From Calothrix anomala FACHB-343 (GTDB taxonomy: Bacteria; Cyanobacteriota; Cyanobacteriia; Cyanobacteriales; Nostocaceae): a DNA stretch of 36,880 bases. The stretch lies in NCBI RefSeq assembly GCF_014696435.1, contig NZ_JACJQG010000086.1, positions 1 through 36,880 on the forward strand. The letters run 5' to 3'. Below are positions 15,433 through 25,700 of the stretch, piece by piece. A program made the translations under genes and the position numbers. The first letter of the stretch is position 1. Each line of letters starts with the position of its first letter. A model generated the notes under the pieces. The model did not search any database and was not told where the DNA came from. It saw only the letters and a list, made by a program, of their open reading frames with translations.

Positions 15433-18400
15433 TTACTCTGCATTTCCAATCAAATTAAATGCAGCCCAGTCATTGGGAGAAAAGTCTTTCTGAATCATTG
15501 TTAGCATGGCTTTTCGCAATGATTTAGCTTTGTCAAACTTGTTTTGTTGCAAATTGCGATAAAATTCCGTCATTAAGGGGGTTGTCGATTTGTCGGGTAC
15601 TTCCCACAGAGTTACAAGAACGCTCTTGACTCCTGCATTCATCAATGAACGAGATAGTCCGATAACACCATCCCCAGTAATACGTCCTTTCCCGGTATTA
15701 CACGCACTAATTACCACTAGTTCGGCATTTAGTTTCAAGTCGAAGATTTCTTCGGCGGTGAGTAAACCGTTATCGTTACCATAGGGAGTAAGCGCGATCG
15801 CACTGCCTAATCCCCTCAGATCATCTAATATCCCATGTGTGGCGAAATGAATGATTCTAGCTTTGGGGAGCATTGGTAAAATTGCGTTTTTGGTAGCTTC
15901 TTTACCAATAAGGGGTTTGGCTTGGAATAGGGGAGCTATGGCTTTAACTTCATCTTCGGTTCCTGGTAGTTGGTTTAAAGGTTGAGGCGCTTCTCCTGGT
16001 TTCTTGGCAATCTTAGGCATGATAGGATTGCCCACAAGTAAGACATCTTTTGCTGAACCAGGAACTCGCTGCCGTTGTTCATGGGTTAATTGTAATACCT
16101 GAATCGAGGGAGAGGTAAGAATTGTGTGTTTTTCAATTAAGTACTTACCTTGGGAGTCTTGCAGAGAGGGAAAGGGAACGGCAAATAATTCTTGCTGAGG
16201 GATAAAAACAACACGAGCATCTTCTTGGGTAGGTAAATCTTTGGCTATGGGTTCGATTAGCAATCGATAGAGTTCTTGCAAGTATTCATTTTTGGCATTA
16301 GCGCTTGACTGGGAGCCGTTTTCTCCGATTTTTTCCTTTACATCGGTTATGGGGTATGTTGATGTTACTCCTGGTGGATAAGAAGGTTGTCGGACGGTAA
16401 GTGTATTATTATCATTAACTGCTACTACTATCCATGCATTGTCTTTCAGACGGTCAGCTTTGAATTTGACGCGATCGCCTTTTTTGAAGGTTAGCTGGTT
16501 ATTACCGCGAGTTCTATTGTCAGGATTGGCATTTGTAGGCATGGATGGGATAGATTCGAGGGTATTTTTTACCAGCGTTTCTAGCGAAGTCTGATTTTGC
16601 AGTAGTTGGGTAAGGTTAGATTGGTGAAATTTAATTTCGCCATTAGGTTGAACAACCCAAATCAAGATTTTGGTTGCGGGTACTTGGGGTTTTTTATTTT
16701 TGGCTGAAGATGGAATTACACGCAAAATATCATAAACAATTTGGTAATGCACTAAAGTTGCATTTTGTTGTTTGGCTATTTGTTGAATTTGAGTCCAAGA
16801 AATTTTTGGTGTTTGTGTTGTGAAATCGCTATTTTTGCTGTTGCTAGAAGAGTTGGCTAGTAACTTTGCGAGTATTCTAGCTCTACTTCGTTCGGAAATT
16901 TCTAATGCATCCTCTTTCTTATTTTGAGCGAGAAGAACTTCTACAAGGGTTTGATAGGTTCCTAAATAGGAGTCAAAAAACTGTACTCTATTTGCATCTT
17001 TATTGCCAATTCCACTATCGAGGATTGAGTCATATTTATCTATAGCTTCAGAAAGTAATTTTTCTGCTTTTTTATTATCTTTTGTTAAAAAATACAAAAA
17101 TCCTGCTTGCGATCGACTTATAGCTAAAGTGTGTGGATTTGAATGGGGATTTTTTTGCAGTAGTGAATCTGCATTGCGTTGAATTTGGAATGCTTTATCG
17201 AGATTTCCAGATGCAGCATATTGAATTGCCAGGGTTTGCAGCAAATCTGCTTTGGAATTCCATTGCAAATAATTATTTGTATTCGTGCTTTCGCGATCGA
17301 GAGCTAGGACTTGTTCATAATATTGAATCGCAGTTTTCCAATTTCCCTGTCCAGAATTGGCAGAGCCTAAATATCTCAATGCTGTAGCTTCTTCATCTGC
17401 AAATTTGAATTTTTTTGCTAATTCCAACCCTTGATTAATATATTTTACACCGAGATTGAAATCGTATTTTTCACTTGTAGCTCTAGTATACAAAGAGCCT
17501 AAAAAAGTTAATGTTTGTACTTCCATCCTTTGGAATGATGGACATAATATTATCTGTTGGCTAAAAAAGTCTTTATTTGATTTTGAATGAGAATTATTTT
17601 GATTAGTACAATTACTATATTTTTTAACCATTTCTAAAACTTTCTCTTGATATTTAATAGATTCATCTATGCTTGCAATTGATGCATAGGCGTTACCAAT
17701 ACCTTGATATGCTGCTAATTCAAAGAATGGATTTTTACTATCTTGAGCAATTTGAATTGCTTTGTTAAAGTTTTCAAGACCAATATTGTATTTGCTTTTA
17801 GATAAAAAGGCTAGTCCAAGACTAGTATGTGCAGTAATTTTATCAGAAATATTATCAGTGGAATCTACTATTTGTTGGAAGAATTCAAGAGCTTTATCAG
17901 TTTCTCCAATCTCTAGATAATTTGTACCTAACAATTGTAAAATTGTATTCTGAAATCTTGTCAAAGAAGAATCATTTTTTATTTGTGGATAAATTACATA
18001 GGCTGATTCTAATAATGTTATAGATTCTCTATTTTGACTTATTTTTTGATAAAGAATTCCTAATCCCAATAAATGTTTGAATTCTGCAATACGATTGCCA
18101 GCTTTAACTTCTGAATTTGTTTCTTTTTGATATTCTTGAGATATAGTTATCCCGTTTCGATAACATACAATTGCTTTATTATACTCATTTAATAAGTCAT
18201 AATTATTGCATAATAATACGTGTTCCCTTCCATACATTAGTGCTACCCAAGGAGCTTCATTTTTTTCAAAAATCTTCTGCTGCTCCTCTTGAATTTTAAC
18301 TGCTTGTTGAAGATTACCCATTAATGTATATGTAGATGCGAGAAAACCCAATCCTATAATTTCAAGTTTTGGATCTTTAATCTTGCGTGCGATCGCAATT

Positions 18401-19197
18401 GATTCCTGGGCATGTTTAATAGCTGCGGTAAAGTTTTTTCCCTGAAGGTAAGAACTGGTGATTCTAGCCAATGCTTGACCTTGACTTTGTAAAATTGCTA
18501 TTTCCAATTGAGTATCTTTTAGTTCTCTGGCTATTACGACTGCTTGCTCGAAAGGTGCGATCGCCTTGCTGTTATCCCCAACAGCAGTATAAGCATTTCC
18601 CAGACTGACCAAAATATCAATTTCTCTGCGTTTATCTTTCGTATCTCGAGCATTTACTAAATTCTTCTCTAATAACTCAATGGTCGTTTTCACGGTAGAT
18701 AAAGCTTTTTGCTCTATTTCCTGGTTTTGACTGCTTCTGGCGATCGCTAAACTTTGTTGATAAAAATCAATAGCCTTGACTATATTTCCTTGTGGAGAAT
18801 TGAAATATATAATTCCCAGATTAAGTAGCGCTCTTGCTTCTAAATCAGGGTTTTTAATTTCTCGTGCTATCGATAAAGCCTGTTCCTGGTGAGTGAGTGC
18901 TTGAGGATAATCTTTTAAAAATATGTAAGCATTACCAATACTTTTGTGAGTATTTCCCTCTGCTAACCGCTCTCCTATCTGTTGGTAAATTGGTAGTGCT
19001 TTTTGAAAAGATTCCAAAGCAGCTTTTGGTTGATTGCTTTTAATTTGCTGCTCACCTAAATTGAATAGTCGATCAGCTTCAGCCTTTCTGGAATTATGCA
19101 TAACTTGGCTGACGTACAAGGAAACAGGCTTGGCTGAAGGTACAGCGATAGCGAATGTACCTAAAATAGCCAGCGCACCTATATAAATTTTTTTCAT
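15433..19197 (-). CDS. TPR-CHAT caspase-like protein A
   Basis: A 1254-residue protein. An N-terminal apolar segment (about 7-23) is a signal peptide or anchor. TPR repeats fill about 40-700, more diverged than in the other two paralogues. The CHAT protease domain occupies roughly 800-1254, with catalytic H1121 (HFATHG) and C1166 (SACNTG) both present. A small SH3/KOW-like module (about 904-955, KGDRVKFKADRLKDNAWIVV) is inserted in the CHAT region. CHAT proteins are clan-CD peptidases related to caspases and separase; several act in bacterial immunity or cell death. It is the last gene of an operon with CHASE2-CHAT and DUF928, starting 14 bases after DUF928 ends. An exported location would place substrate recognition in the periplasm. 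Substrate unknown. Confidence 0.9.
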   Translation of the reverse strand: MKKIYIGALAILGTFAIAVPSAKPVSLYVSQVMHNSRKAEADRLFNLGEQQIKSNQPKAALESFQKALPIYQQIGERLAEGNTHKSIGNAYIFLKDYPQALTHQEQALSIAREIKNPDLEARALLNLGIIYFNSPQGNIVKAIDFYQQSLAIARSSQNQEIEQKALSTVKTTIELLEKNLVNARDTKDKRREIDILVSLGNAYTAVGDNSKAIAPFEQAVVIARELKDTQLEIAILQSQGQALARITSSYLQGKNFTAAIKHAQESIAIARKIKDPKLEIIGLGFLASTYTLMGNLQQAVKIQEEQQKIFEKNEAPWVALMYGREHVLLCNNYDLLNEYNKAIVCYRNGITISQEYQKETNSEVKAGNRIAEFKHLLGLGILYQKISQNRESITLLESAYVIYPQIKNDSSLTRFQNTILQLLGTNYLEIGETDKALEFFQQIVDSTDNISDKITAHTSLGLAFLSKSKYNIGLENFNKAIQIAQDSKNPFFELAAYQGIGNAYASIASIDESIKYQEKVLEMVKKYSNCTNQNNSHSKSNKDFFSQQIILCPSFQRMEVQTLTFLGSLYTRATSEKYDFNLGVKYINQGLELAKKFKFADEEATALRYLGSANSGQGNWKTAIQYYEQVLALDRESTNTNNYLQWNSKADLLQTLAIQYAASGNLDKAFQIQRNADSLLQKNPHSNPHTLAISRSQAGFLYFLTKDNKKAEKLLSEAIDKYDSILDSGIGNKDANRVQFFDSYLGTYQTLVEVLLAQNKKEDALEISERSRARILAKLLANSSSNSKNSDFTTQTPKISWTQIQQIAKQQNATLVHYQIVYDILRVIPSSAKNKKPQVPATKILIWVVQPNGEIKFHQSNLTQLLQNQTSLETLVKNTLESIPSMPTNANPDNRTRGNNQLTFKKGDRVKFKADRLKDNAWIVVAVNDNNTLTVRQPSYPPGVTSTYPITDVKEKIGENGSQSSANAKNEYLQELYRLLIEPIAKDLPTQEDARVVFIPQQELFAVPFPSLQDSQGKYLIEKHTILTSPSIQVLQLTHEQRQRVPGSAKDVLLVGNPIMPKIAKKPGEAPQPLNQLPGTEDEVKAIAPLFQAKPLIGKEATKNAILPMLPKARIIHFATHGILDDLRGLGSAIALTPYGNDNGLLTAEEIFDLKLNAELVVISACNTGKGRITGDGVIGLSRSLMNAGVKSVLVTLWEVPDKSTTPLMTEFYRNLQQNKFDKAKSLRKAMLTMIQKDFSPNDWAAFNLIGNAE

Positions 19198-19211
19198 ACC
19201 TGTAACAGCTA

Positions 19212-20033
19212 CTATTTAGGTTTACAACAAGGAACTATTGGTTCTGAGGCAAGATTTTCTAAACCGATTTCATTCGATTTCAATAAATTCTCCCAGTCTT
19301 CTTTCAAACCTTCATCCTGGGGATTTTGACGACGAAGTTCAATTAATCCTGTAAGAGTTTCGTACCAAAAACTATTTTCGGCATAAACAAGAAGGCGATC
19401 GCGTCCCCTATTTTCCTGTAACTGTTTTGTCACCTCTGCACTAGCTTTTACCCGTTTGATTCTGCCGTTAACATTGTCAATCCGAGAATCGCAATTAATA
19501 CCCAGACTCCACTCATAGTTTTGATCTAGTTCTAAAGCAGGTGCATTCTTAGGTAAGGTGATACTGATAATGCCGGGTGTGTTTTTTAACTGCAAATTCT
19601 GTTTGTAAATTTCTTTGTCATCGAAATTCGTCAGCTTAAATTCTACTGGGGTTGTAGAGCTTGCTAGGTAGGGTACATAAAACCAGAACGTGGGGCGATC
19701 GCTCATTGTTAAACCCATATTTTTCCCCGGAATCAAACCAGTCAGACGGGGCTTATTGTTATCGCTAGAGCAACCACGAGTTGCGGCTCCCTCACGCTTT
19801 CCCGATGCACCATCGTTGGCTGATTTGAAGATAAATTGTTTTCGACGTTGTGTTTTTGACGGTGATGGATTTGGTTTTTGTCTTGGTGTTGGTGCAGGTT
19901 GGGCTTCTGAAGAGGAAGCCATAATTAACAAATTTTGGTCACAACCAAATAGTAAAGGGAGGATGAAGGCTAGTATTAGTTGCTGCAATGGACGTAAACC
20001 AAGCTTTGTCCATCGCTTTTGTTTAAATTTCAT
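19212..20033 (-). CDS. DUF928 family exported protein
   Basis: A 273-residue protein. The N-terminus is basic then hydrophobic (about 10-30) and ends LLFGC at 27-31, a marginal lipobox, so it may be a lipoprotein or be secreted. A basic Ser/Pro-rich linker follows. The DUF928 domain covers about 90-260, with PRLTGLIPGKNMGLTMSDRP, the FWFYVPY strand and NYEWSLGINCD. The domain is common in cyanobacteria next to CHAT-TPR and CHASE2 genes; its biochemical role is unknown, and a beta-sandwich binding domain seems plausible. It lies between CHASE2-CHAT (15 bases) and TPR-CHAT A (14 bases), which makes an operon near certain. Confidence 0.88.
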   Translation of the reverse strand: MKFKQKRWTKLGLRPLQQLILAFILPLLFGCDQNLLIMASSSEAQPAPTPRQKPNPSPSKTQRRKQFIFKSANDGASGKREGAATRGCSSDNNKPRLTGLIPGKNMGLTMSDRPTFWFYVPYLASSTTPVEFKLTNFDDKEIYKQNLQLKNTPGIISITLPKNAPALELDQNYEWSLGINCDSRIDNVNGRIKRVKASAEVTKQLQENRGRDRLLVYAENSFWYETLTGLIELRRQNPQDEGLKEDWENLLKSNEIGLENLASEPIVPCCKPK

Positions 20034-20048
20034 CTTTTAAGTTCCTAT

Positions 20049-22433
20049 TTACGCATTTATTTTTGATTTTTTATATAGTGAGTAGCATATCAGGATTCCA
20101 CTAGAACCAGTTAATGTCAGCAGCGATGGTACAAAGGGAACCCAATATCCCATAACAAATAAAAGAAAACACGAGCCAGATAGGATGACGATAGCTAGAC
20201 TAATTCCTAGTCCTACAGGTATCGCATCTCTGATACGCCAAATAATCAAACCTCCGACAAAAGACCAAGCACAAATCCACAAACCATCTCCCCACCAAGC
20301 CCAAACTCCCAATAGTGGACGTTCACCCAATGCTGCGCTAATTAGCTGACTTACCATTTGAGCGTGAACATACACCCCTCGCATTTTCTCACCACCATAA
20401 GGTGTTTGAAATTCATCCACAGCTCCATCAGGTCTGTTAAAACTTGGATCTGTTACACCAATAATCACAATTTGGTCTTCCATTGAGTTGAGAAGAGAAC
20501 TGTTTTGATTGAGAATATTAGTCACATTGTCAGATTTAGCAGCTGTGTCACCATTACGATAATTGAGCAAAATCTGGAAATTTTTATAATCTGAATTTGT
20601 ATTCTCTGAGCCGATTTTAGGAAATGTTTGATACCCCCCTGCATTTTGTGACAAATTTCTTAAACGAGCTTTTTCCCAAATTACATCACCTTCTGGAGTA
20701 TTTTCAGGTTCAATACCTTCTGTATATAAATATTGCGATGCCAATTCAAAGCTAAATGCGTTTTCTGCGGTACAAGGAGAATTAGATTTAGTATCAATAT
20801 GTAAAAGATGACGACGAAGAACGTCATCAGGGTCAAGCAATACATCACTAAATCCCAGATTTTCTTTAGGTATAAAACTTGCTGCTGGTATACCTCCACC
20901 GTTCTTTGGATGGTCAACTTGACATACAGCAAAAAGATTTTTATTCTCCTGAAACAGTTTTTCTAAATCTAGATTAGGTTTAGCTCCAACAGGTAAATCC
21001 CGGTATATATCAAGTCCAATCACTCGTGGATTATGTTTGCTGATTTCTTTTAAAAGTTGAATCAAAGTTGTATCCGTAAGAGATGATGAGCCTAAGCTTT
21101 TGTCCTTTGCTCTCTCATCTAAAACATCTCTTTGGGTGACTTCAACAACCAAAATACGAGGGTCTTGTTTTTCATCGGGTCGCAACTGCATCATCTGGTC
21201 GTAAGCTTTTAACTCTAGCGGTTGTAATAAACCGAGATGACGTACTCCCAACACTAAAGACGCTACAGCTAAACTTGCAGCTACGAGCGATCGCAATTTG
21301 GGTGTATATTTGTGGGGAACCCAAATTAAGGGTTTATAGGCAGGGTTTTGAAAAATTACAGGGAGCCAACTCGCACAAGGAAACTGTTGATCTAAATCTT
21401 CTCCTAAACCGTTCTCTAAAATTTTTAAGCGTTCTCGTGCTTCTCTCACTGCTAAATATAAGGAATGAGTGCGAGCAAATGCTTTAAGAAAATATTTCAG
21501 AAATTCATGGGCTACTACATCTGGAATCGATTCCTGCATGACAATCATTTGGGGAATCTGCATTGTACTTAACTCTGCGGCTAATCCCAAACCATCGCAG
21601 GAATTAAAAATTGCTAACGAAAGCCCTTTTTCAATCGCTTTGCTGAGAGTACTTCGTAAATCTTTCAGGTTTAAACTATCTGTGTCATTAATTTTTATCA
21701 AACCTTCGCTAAAATCGCTTTGGCTTTCGCTATGTCCGGCAAAAAATAAAATATCCCAACTTTCTTCTCTCAACTTGTCATCGATTTTGCTCCGTTTTGG
21801 CTTGACTAAAAACTCTATCTTTGCATCTGGTAATTGGGATTTTAATATTTCTCTATCTTTTTCCAGGTCGATATTTTTATTGTCACCTAAAATTGCTAAT
21901 ATTTTAATTTTTCGCTTCTTTTTGATATGAGTAATTCCTGGGGGTGGTTCGTAATTCTTGGGGCTAAATGCTATTTCCGCATTTGCATATTCTGCAAGTA
22001 ATTCCCACTGAGTCCAAGGTAATTTTCGTAACAGATAGTCATCTGTCTGCAAGATAATTTTAATTTCTTCGTCAGTCCGATTTTTTTGGAGAAATTTTTC
22101 TCTAATACTACTAAACGAACTGGATTTTAACCAACTATTCAAAGCATCGATTAATACTTGTCCCGCTTCTTTGCACTCATCGATGGGATTAGGGGGGCGA
22201 TCGCCTATATTTGTAACCTGAGAATCTTCGTCTTCCAAACGCATCAGCGAATCCAAACTGCGGTAGTGCGATCGCCAAATTACGTAGCTTTCCTCAACTT
22301 GAGAATTGGGAGGTAATTTTCCTGTAATGCTTGTTTCATAAGGTTTTCCATCTTCCATAATCCTTAGCGTGACTGGAAATCCCTGCTGCTGTAAATCGCC
22401 TTCACCCAATTCGATGACAACTAACTTACTCAT
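20049..22433 (-). CDS. CHAT protease-CHASE2 sensor membrane protein
   Basis: A 794-residue protein. The N-terminal half carries a cytoplasmic CHAT domain (about 170-365) with H234 (FFAGHS) and C279 (FNSCDG), so it should be catalytic. A membrane segment (about 381-399) leads to an extracytoplasmic CHASE2 sensor domain (about 403-690; LKAYDQMMQLRPDEKQDPRI, VIGLDIYRDLP). Three more membrane segments close the protein. CHASE2 domains sense unknown extracellular ligands in cyanobacterial kinases and cyclases; here the output is a peptidase instead. It is the first gene of the operon with DUF928 and TPR-CHAT A, with AGGAA before the ATG. The natural reading is signal-gated proteolysis; the substrate is not known. 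Confidence 0.92.
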   Translation of the reverse strand: MSKLVVIELGEGDLQQQGFPVTLRIMEDGKPYETSITGKLPPNSQVEESYVIWRSHYRSLDSLMRLEDEDSQVTNIGDRPPNPIDECKEAGQVLIDALNSWLKSSSFSSIREKFLQKNRTDEEIKIILQTDDYLLRKLPWTQWELLAEYANAEIAFSPKNYEPPPGITHIKKKRKIKILAILGDNKNIDLEKDREILKSQLPDAKIEFLVKPKRSKIDDKLREESWDILFFAGHSESQSDFSEGLIKINDTDSLNLKDLRSTLSKAIEKGLSLAIFNSCDGLGLAAELSTMQIPQMIVMQESIPDVVAHEFLKYFLKAFARTHSLYLAVREARERLKILENGLGEDLDQQFPCASWLPVIFQNPAYKPLIWVPHKYTPKLRSLVAASLAVASLVLGVRHLGLLQPLELKAYDQMMQLRPDEKQDPRILVVEVTQRDVLDERAKDKSLGSSSLTDTTLIQLLKEISKHNPRVIGLDIYRDLPVGAKPNLDLEKLFQENKNLFAVCQVDHPKNGGGIPAASFIPKENLGFSDVLLDPDDVLRRHLLHIDTKSNSPCTAENAFSFELASQYLYTEGIEPENTPEGDVIWEKARLRNLSQNAGGYQTFPKIGSENTNSDYKNFQILLNYRNGDTAAKSDNVTNILNQNSSLLNSMEDQIVIIGVTDPSFNRPDGAVDEFQTPYGGEKMRGVYVHAQMVSQLISAALGERPLLGVWAWWGDGLWICAWSFVGGLIIWRIRDAIPVGLGISLAIVILSGSCFLLFVMGYWVPFVPSLLTLTGSSGILICYSLYKKSKINA

Positions 22434-22719
22434 ATTTCCTGCTACCTGTCAGTCTGTTGAGTAATGATTTACATTTTGACAGATAATACTTTCACATGTA
22501 AATTAGTCTTAATGTTTTTGTAACAAAATTAATTGTTGTAAAAAACTTTCTTTGTTTAAGTTATAATTATTAATCGAATATTATTTTGCTCTGTTTCAAA
22601 ATAGTGAATTGAACGCGATAATTATTGCTCAAACAAATGAGAACCTATAATCAATATAGGCTTTTATTAGTAGTTTGTGTAAGGTTAATTGATGTTAATC
22701 TAGAATTCAAGAATCAAGT
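22434..22719. other. Intergenic region upstream of the CHASE2-CHAT operon
   Basis: This 286-base AT-rich stretch contains no gene. It should hold the promoter of the CHASE2-CHAT operon (minus strand). On the plus strand there is a good sigma-70-like pair, TTGACA at 22476-22481 and TAAATT at 22499-22504 with 17 bases between, although no plus-strand gene follows. A short hairpin lies near the end of TPR-CHAT B. Confidence 0.4.
22644..22660 (-). terminator. Short hairpin after TPR-CHAT B
   Basis: CCTATA and TATAGG pair around a 5-base loop, about 60 bases beyond the TPR-CHAT B stop codon. The T-tract is weak on the minus strand and better on the plus strand (CTTTTATT). The stem is AT-rich, so this is at most a weak terminator. 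Confidence 0.3.
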
Positions 22720-25700
22720 TTAATTCGATTCACCAATTAAGGTAAAAGCCGCCCAGTTTTGAGGGTGTGGGTGTTGCTCCATCGTTTTCAGCATTGCCTG
22801 ACGCAGGGCAAAAGCCTTTCCTTGATGTAAATTTTGATAAAATTCTGTCATCAAGGACGCAGTAGGTGCATCAGGTATTGACCACAGAGAAACAATGACA
22901 CTGGGGACACCTGCACTAATCAAAGAACGCGACAAACCAATCACCCCGTCACCGGAAAGTTTTCCTCTACCTGTGTCACAAGCACTCAACACAACTAATT
23001 CAGCATTTAGCTTTAGATCAAAGATTTCGCTGGCTGTGAGTAAGCCATTAGTTTCTTCTGTTTTACCTTTATTATTAAATACTTCAGGGGCTAAAGCGAT
23101 CGCACCGGGTATACTTCCAGCAGTAAAATCATCGAGTAAGCCGTGGGTTGCAAAGTGAATAATTCTGGCTTTGGGGAGTAGGGGTAGGATTGCAGATTTG
23201 GTGGCGTGATCGCCGATAATCGGATTGGTTTTGAATATCTGCGCGATTTCTTTCACTTCTTTCTCTGCATTGGGAAGAGAATTTAACCTGGTTGCGGGTT
23301 CCCCAGGTTTTAGCGATACTTTGGGCATGGTGGGATTACCTACAATCAGTGCATCTGTGGGTTCTGGCGAGAACTTTTGACGTTGTTGATGACTTAATTG
23401 TTGGTGAGTTAAATCGAGTACCTGTATTGATGGTGCAGTTTGGATAGTATGTTTCTGGATGAGATAATTTCTCTTGGCATCTTGCAGCGCTGGGAAGGGA
23501 ACGAAAAATAGAGAACCTTGGGGAATGAAGATGACACGAGCATTTGGGTCTTTTGGTAAAAGGTCGGCGATAGGATCGATGAGAATTTTGTGCAGTTCCT
23601 GTAATTTGGTGTAGGCTGTGTGGGAGTATGATACTTTTGTAACTTGAGCAAATGTGCGTTCGATAGGTGTTTCTGTTTTTTTCCAAGTAGGGTTCCAGAT
23701 TTTGACTGTTCCGTTTTGAGGGTTAACTGCTACAACTTTCCAAGGTGGGTCACTAGAACGATCTTCTGTATTGAGTCTTACTAAATCACCAATTGCGAAA
23801 TTTTGTTGGTTATTTGCGCTTCTGAGACTATCTATAGCGACACCTAAATCTTTGAGGTTGTGGTTAACTAGGTCTTGCAAAGAAGTGTTTTGTTTTTGCC
23901 AAAGAGGTTTGAGGTCAACTTGCTTAAATGCAATTTCACCAGTTGGTTTGATTACCCAAATATAGAGGTATGATTCTTTAGGTTCTGGTTTACCTTGAAT
24001 TTTGAATTCATCACTAATAATTGAGTATTCAACTAAGGTATAATTTTGTATATTTGCGATTTGTTTTACTTCGCTAATTGTAAGTGGTTTGGGTAACTGA
24101 TTTTTATTTTTATTATTAATAAGTAAACGAGATGATATTAAATCAGCAAATGCCCTTGCACGACCACGTTCGGAAACTTCCAAAGCCGCATCAGTTTTAT
24201 TTTGGGCAATTAGGACTTGTTGTAAAATCTGGTAGACCCCACCCTGGGTGTCAGAAATGGTTATTTTATTTTTATCTTGCAAACCACCTCGTAAAGATTC
24301 TTGAACTTTCATAGACTCAAATAGAGTGCTTTCTGCTAACGGAAGATTTCCTTGTTTGTAGTAAACAAGTCCTAGATTCTTTAGGGCATAACCCTCTCCT
24401 TCAAGGTTTTTAATTTCTCGGGCAATTTTCAAGGATTGCTGTTGGTACTCAATGGCTTTCGGGTAGTCTCCCTTATCGTAGTAGGTAAGACCGATACTAC
24501 CCAGTGCCAAACCCTCCCCTTGACGGTCTTTAATTTCTTGGGCGATTTTCAAAGCTTGTTGAAAGTTCTCCATCGCTTTGGAGTCGTCTCCCAAATTACC
24601 GTAGGTACTCCCAATATTAATCAGTGCAGTACCCTCCCCTAAACGGTCTTCAATTTCTTGGGTGATTTTCAAAACTTGTTGAAAGTTCTCCATCGCTTTG
24701 GAGTCGTCTCCCAAACGCATGTAGGCAAGACCGAGATTACTTAGTGCAGCACTTTCCCCTTTAGGGTTTTTAATTTTTTGGGCGATTTCCAAACTTTGCT
24801 GTTGGTACTTAATGGCTTCGGGGTAGTCTCCCACATCCAAGTAGACAAGGCCGAGATTACCCAGTGAAGTACCCTCCTCTTTGCGGTTTTTAATTTCTCG
24901 GGCGATTTCCAAACTTTGCTGTTGGTACTCAATGGCTTTGGGGTAGTTTCCCAAACGCATGTAGGCAGCGCCGATATAACCCAATGACTGCCCCTCCCCT
25001 TTACGGTCTTCTATTTCTCGGGCAATGTTCAAGGATTGCTGTTGGTACTCAATGGTTTTGCGGTAATCTCCCATACTTAAGTAGGCAATACCGAGATTGC
25101 ACAGTGCAGCACTTTCCTGTCTACGGTTTTTAATTTCTCGGGCGATTTTTAAGGATTGCTGTTGGTAATCAATGGCTTTGCCAAAATCTCCCTTATCCAA
25201 GTAGGCAAGACCGAGGCTAACTAGTGCAGCAACCTCTTGTTCAGGGTCTTTCATTTCTTGGGCAATTTTCAAAACTTGTTGATGGTATTCAATAGCTTTG
25301 GGATAGTTTCCCAAATCATGGTAGGCAAGACCGAGATAACCCAGCGCATCACTCTCAAGTTGAGTGTCTTTCATTTCTTGGGCGATTTTCAAAGCTTTTT
25401 GACCGTATTCAACCGCTTCAGAATATTTTGCCAGATTACGGTAAACATCACTAAGATTCGAGAGTACAACACCCTCCCACAGAGGGTCTTTTATTTCTCG
25501 GTAAATAATTAGTGCTTGTTGCCAAGATTGTAATGCAGCTTCAAATTGACTGATTTGAGACTGCTCAAAACCTTGCTGTAATAATCTATCTGCTTCTACT
25601 TTGCGGGGATTGTTTTGTGCAAGATTAGATAAAGCCTTTAACTCTAGCTCACGGTTTTGATTTGCTCTGGCGATCGCTAAACTTTGTTGGTAATAATCAA

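Noticed and set aside
23336-23686. Minus-strand frames of 80 and 116 codons inside TPR-CHAT B
   Set aside because: They are shifted frames within the CHAT coding region; the main frame has all catalytic motifs intact.
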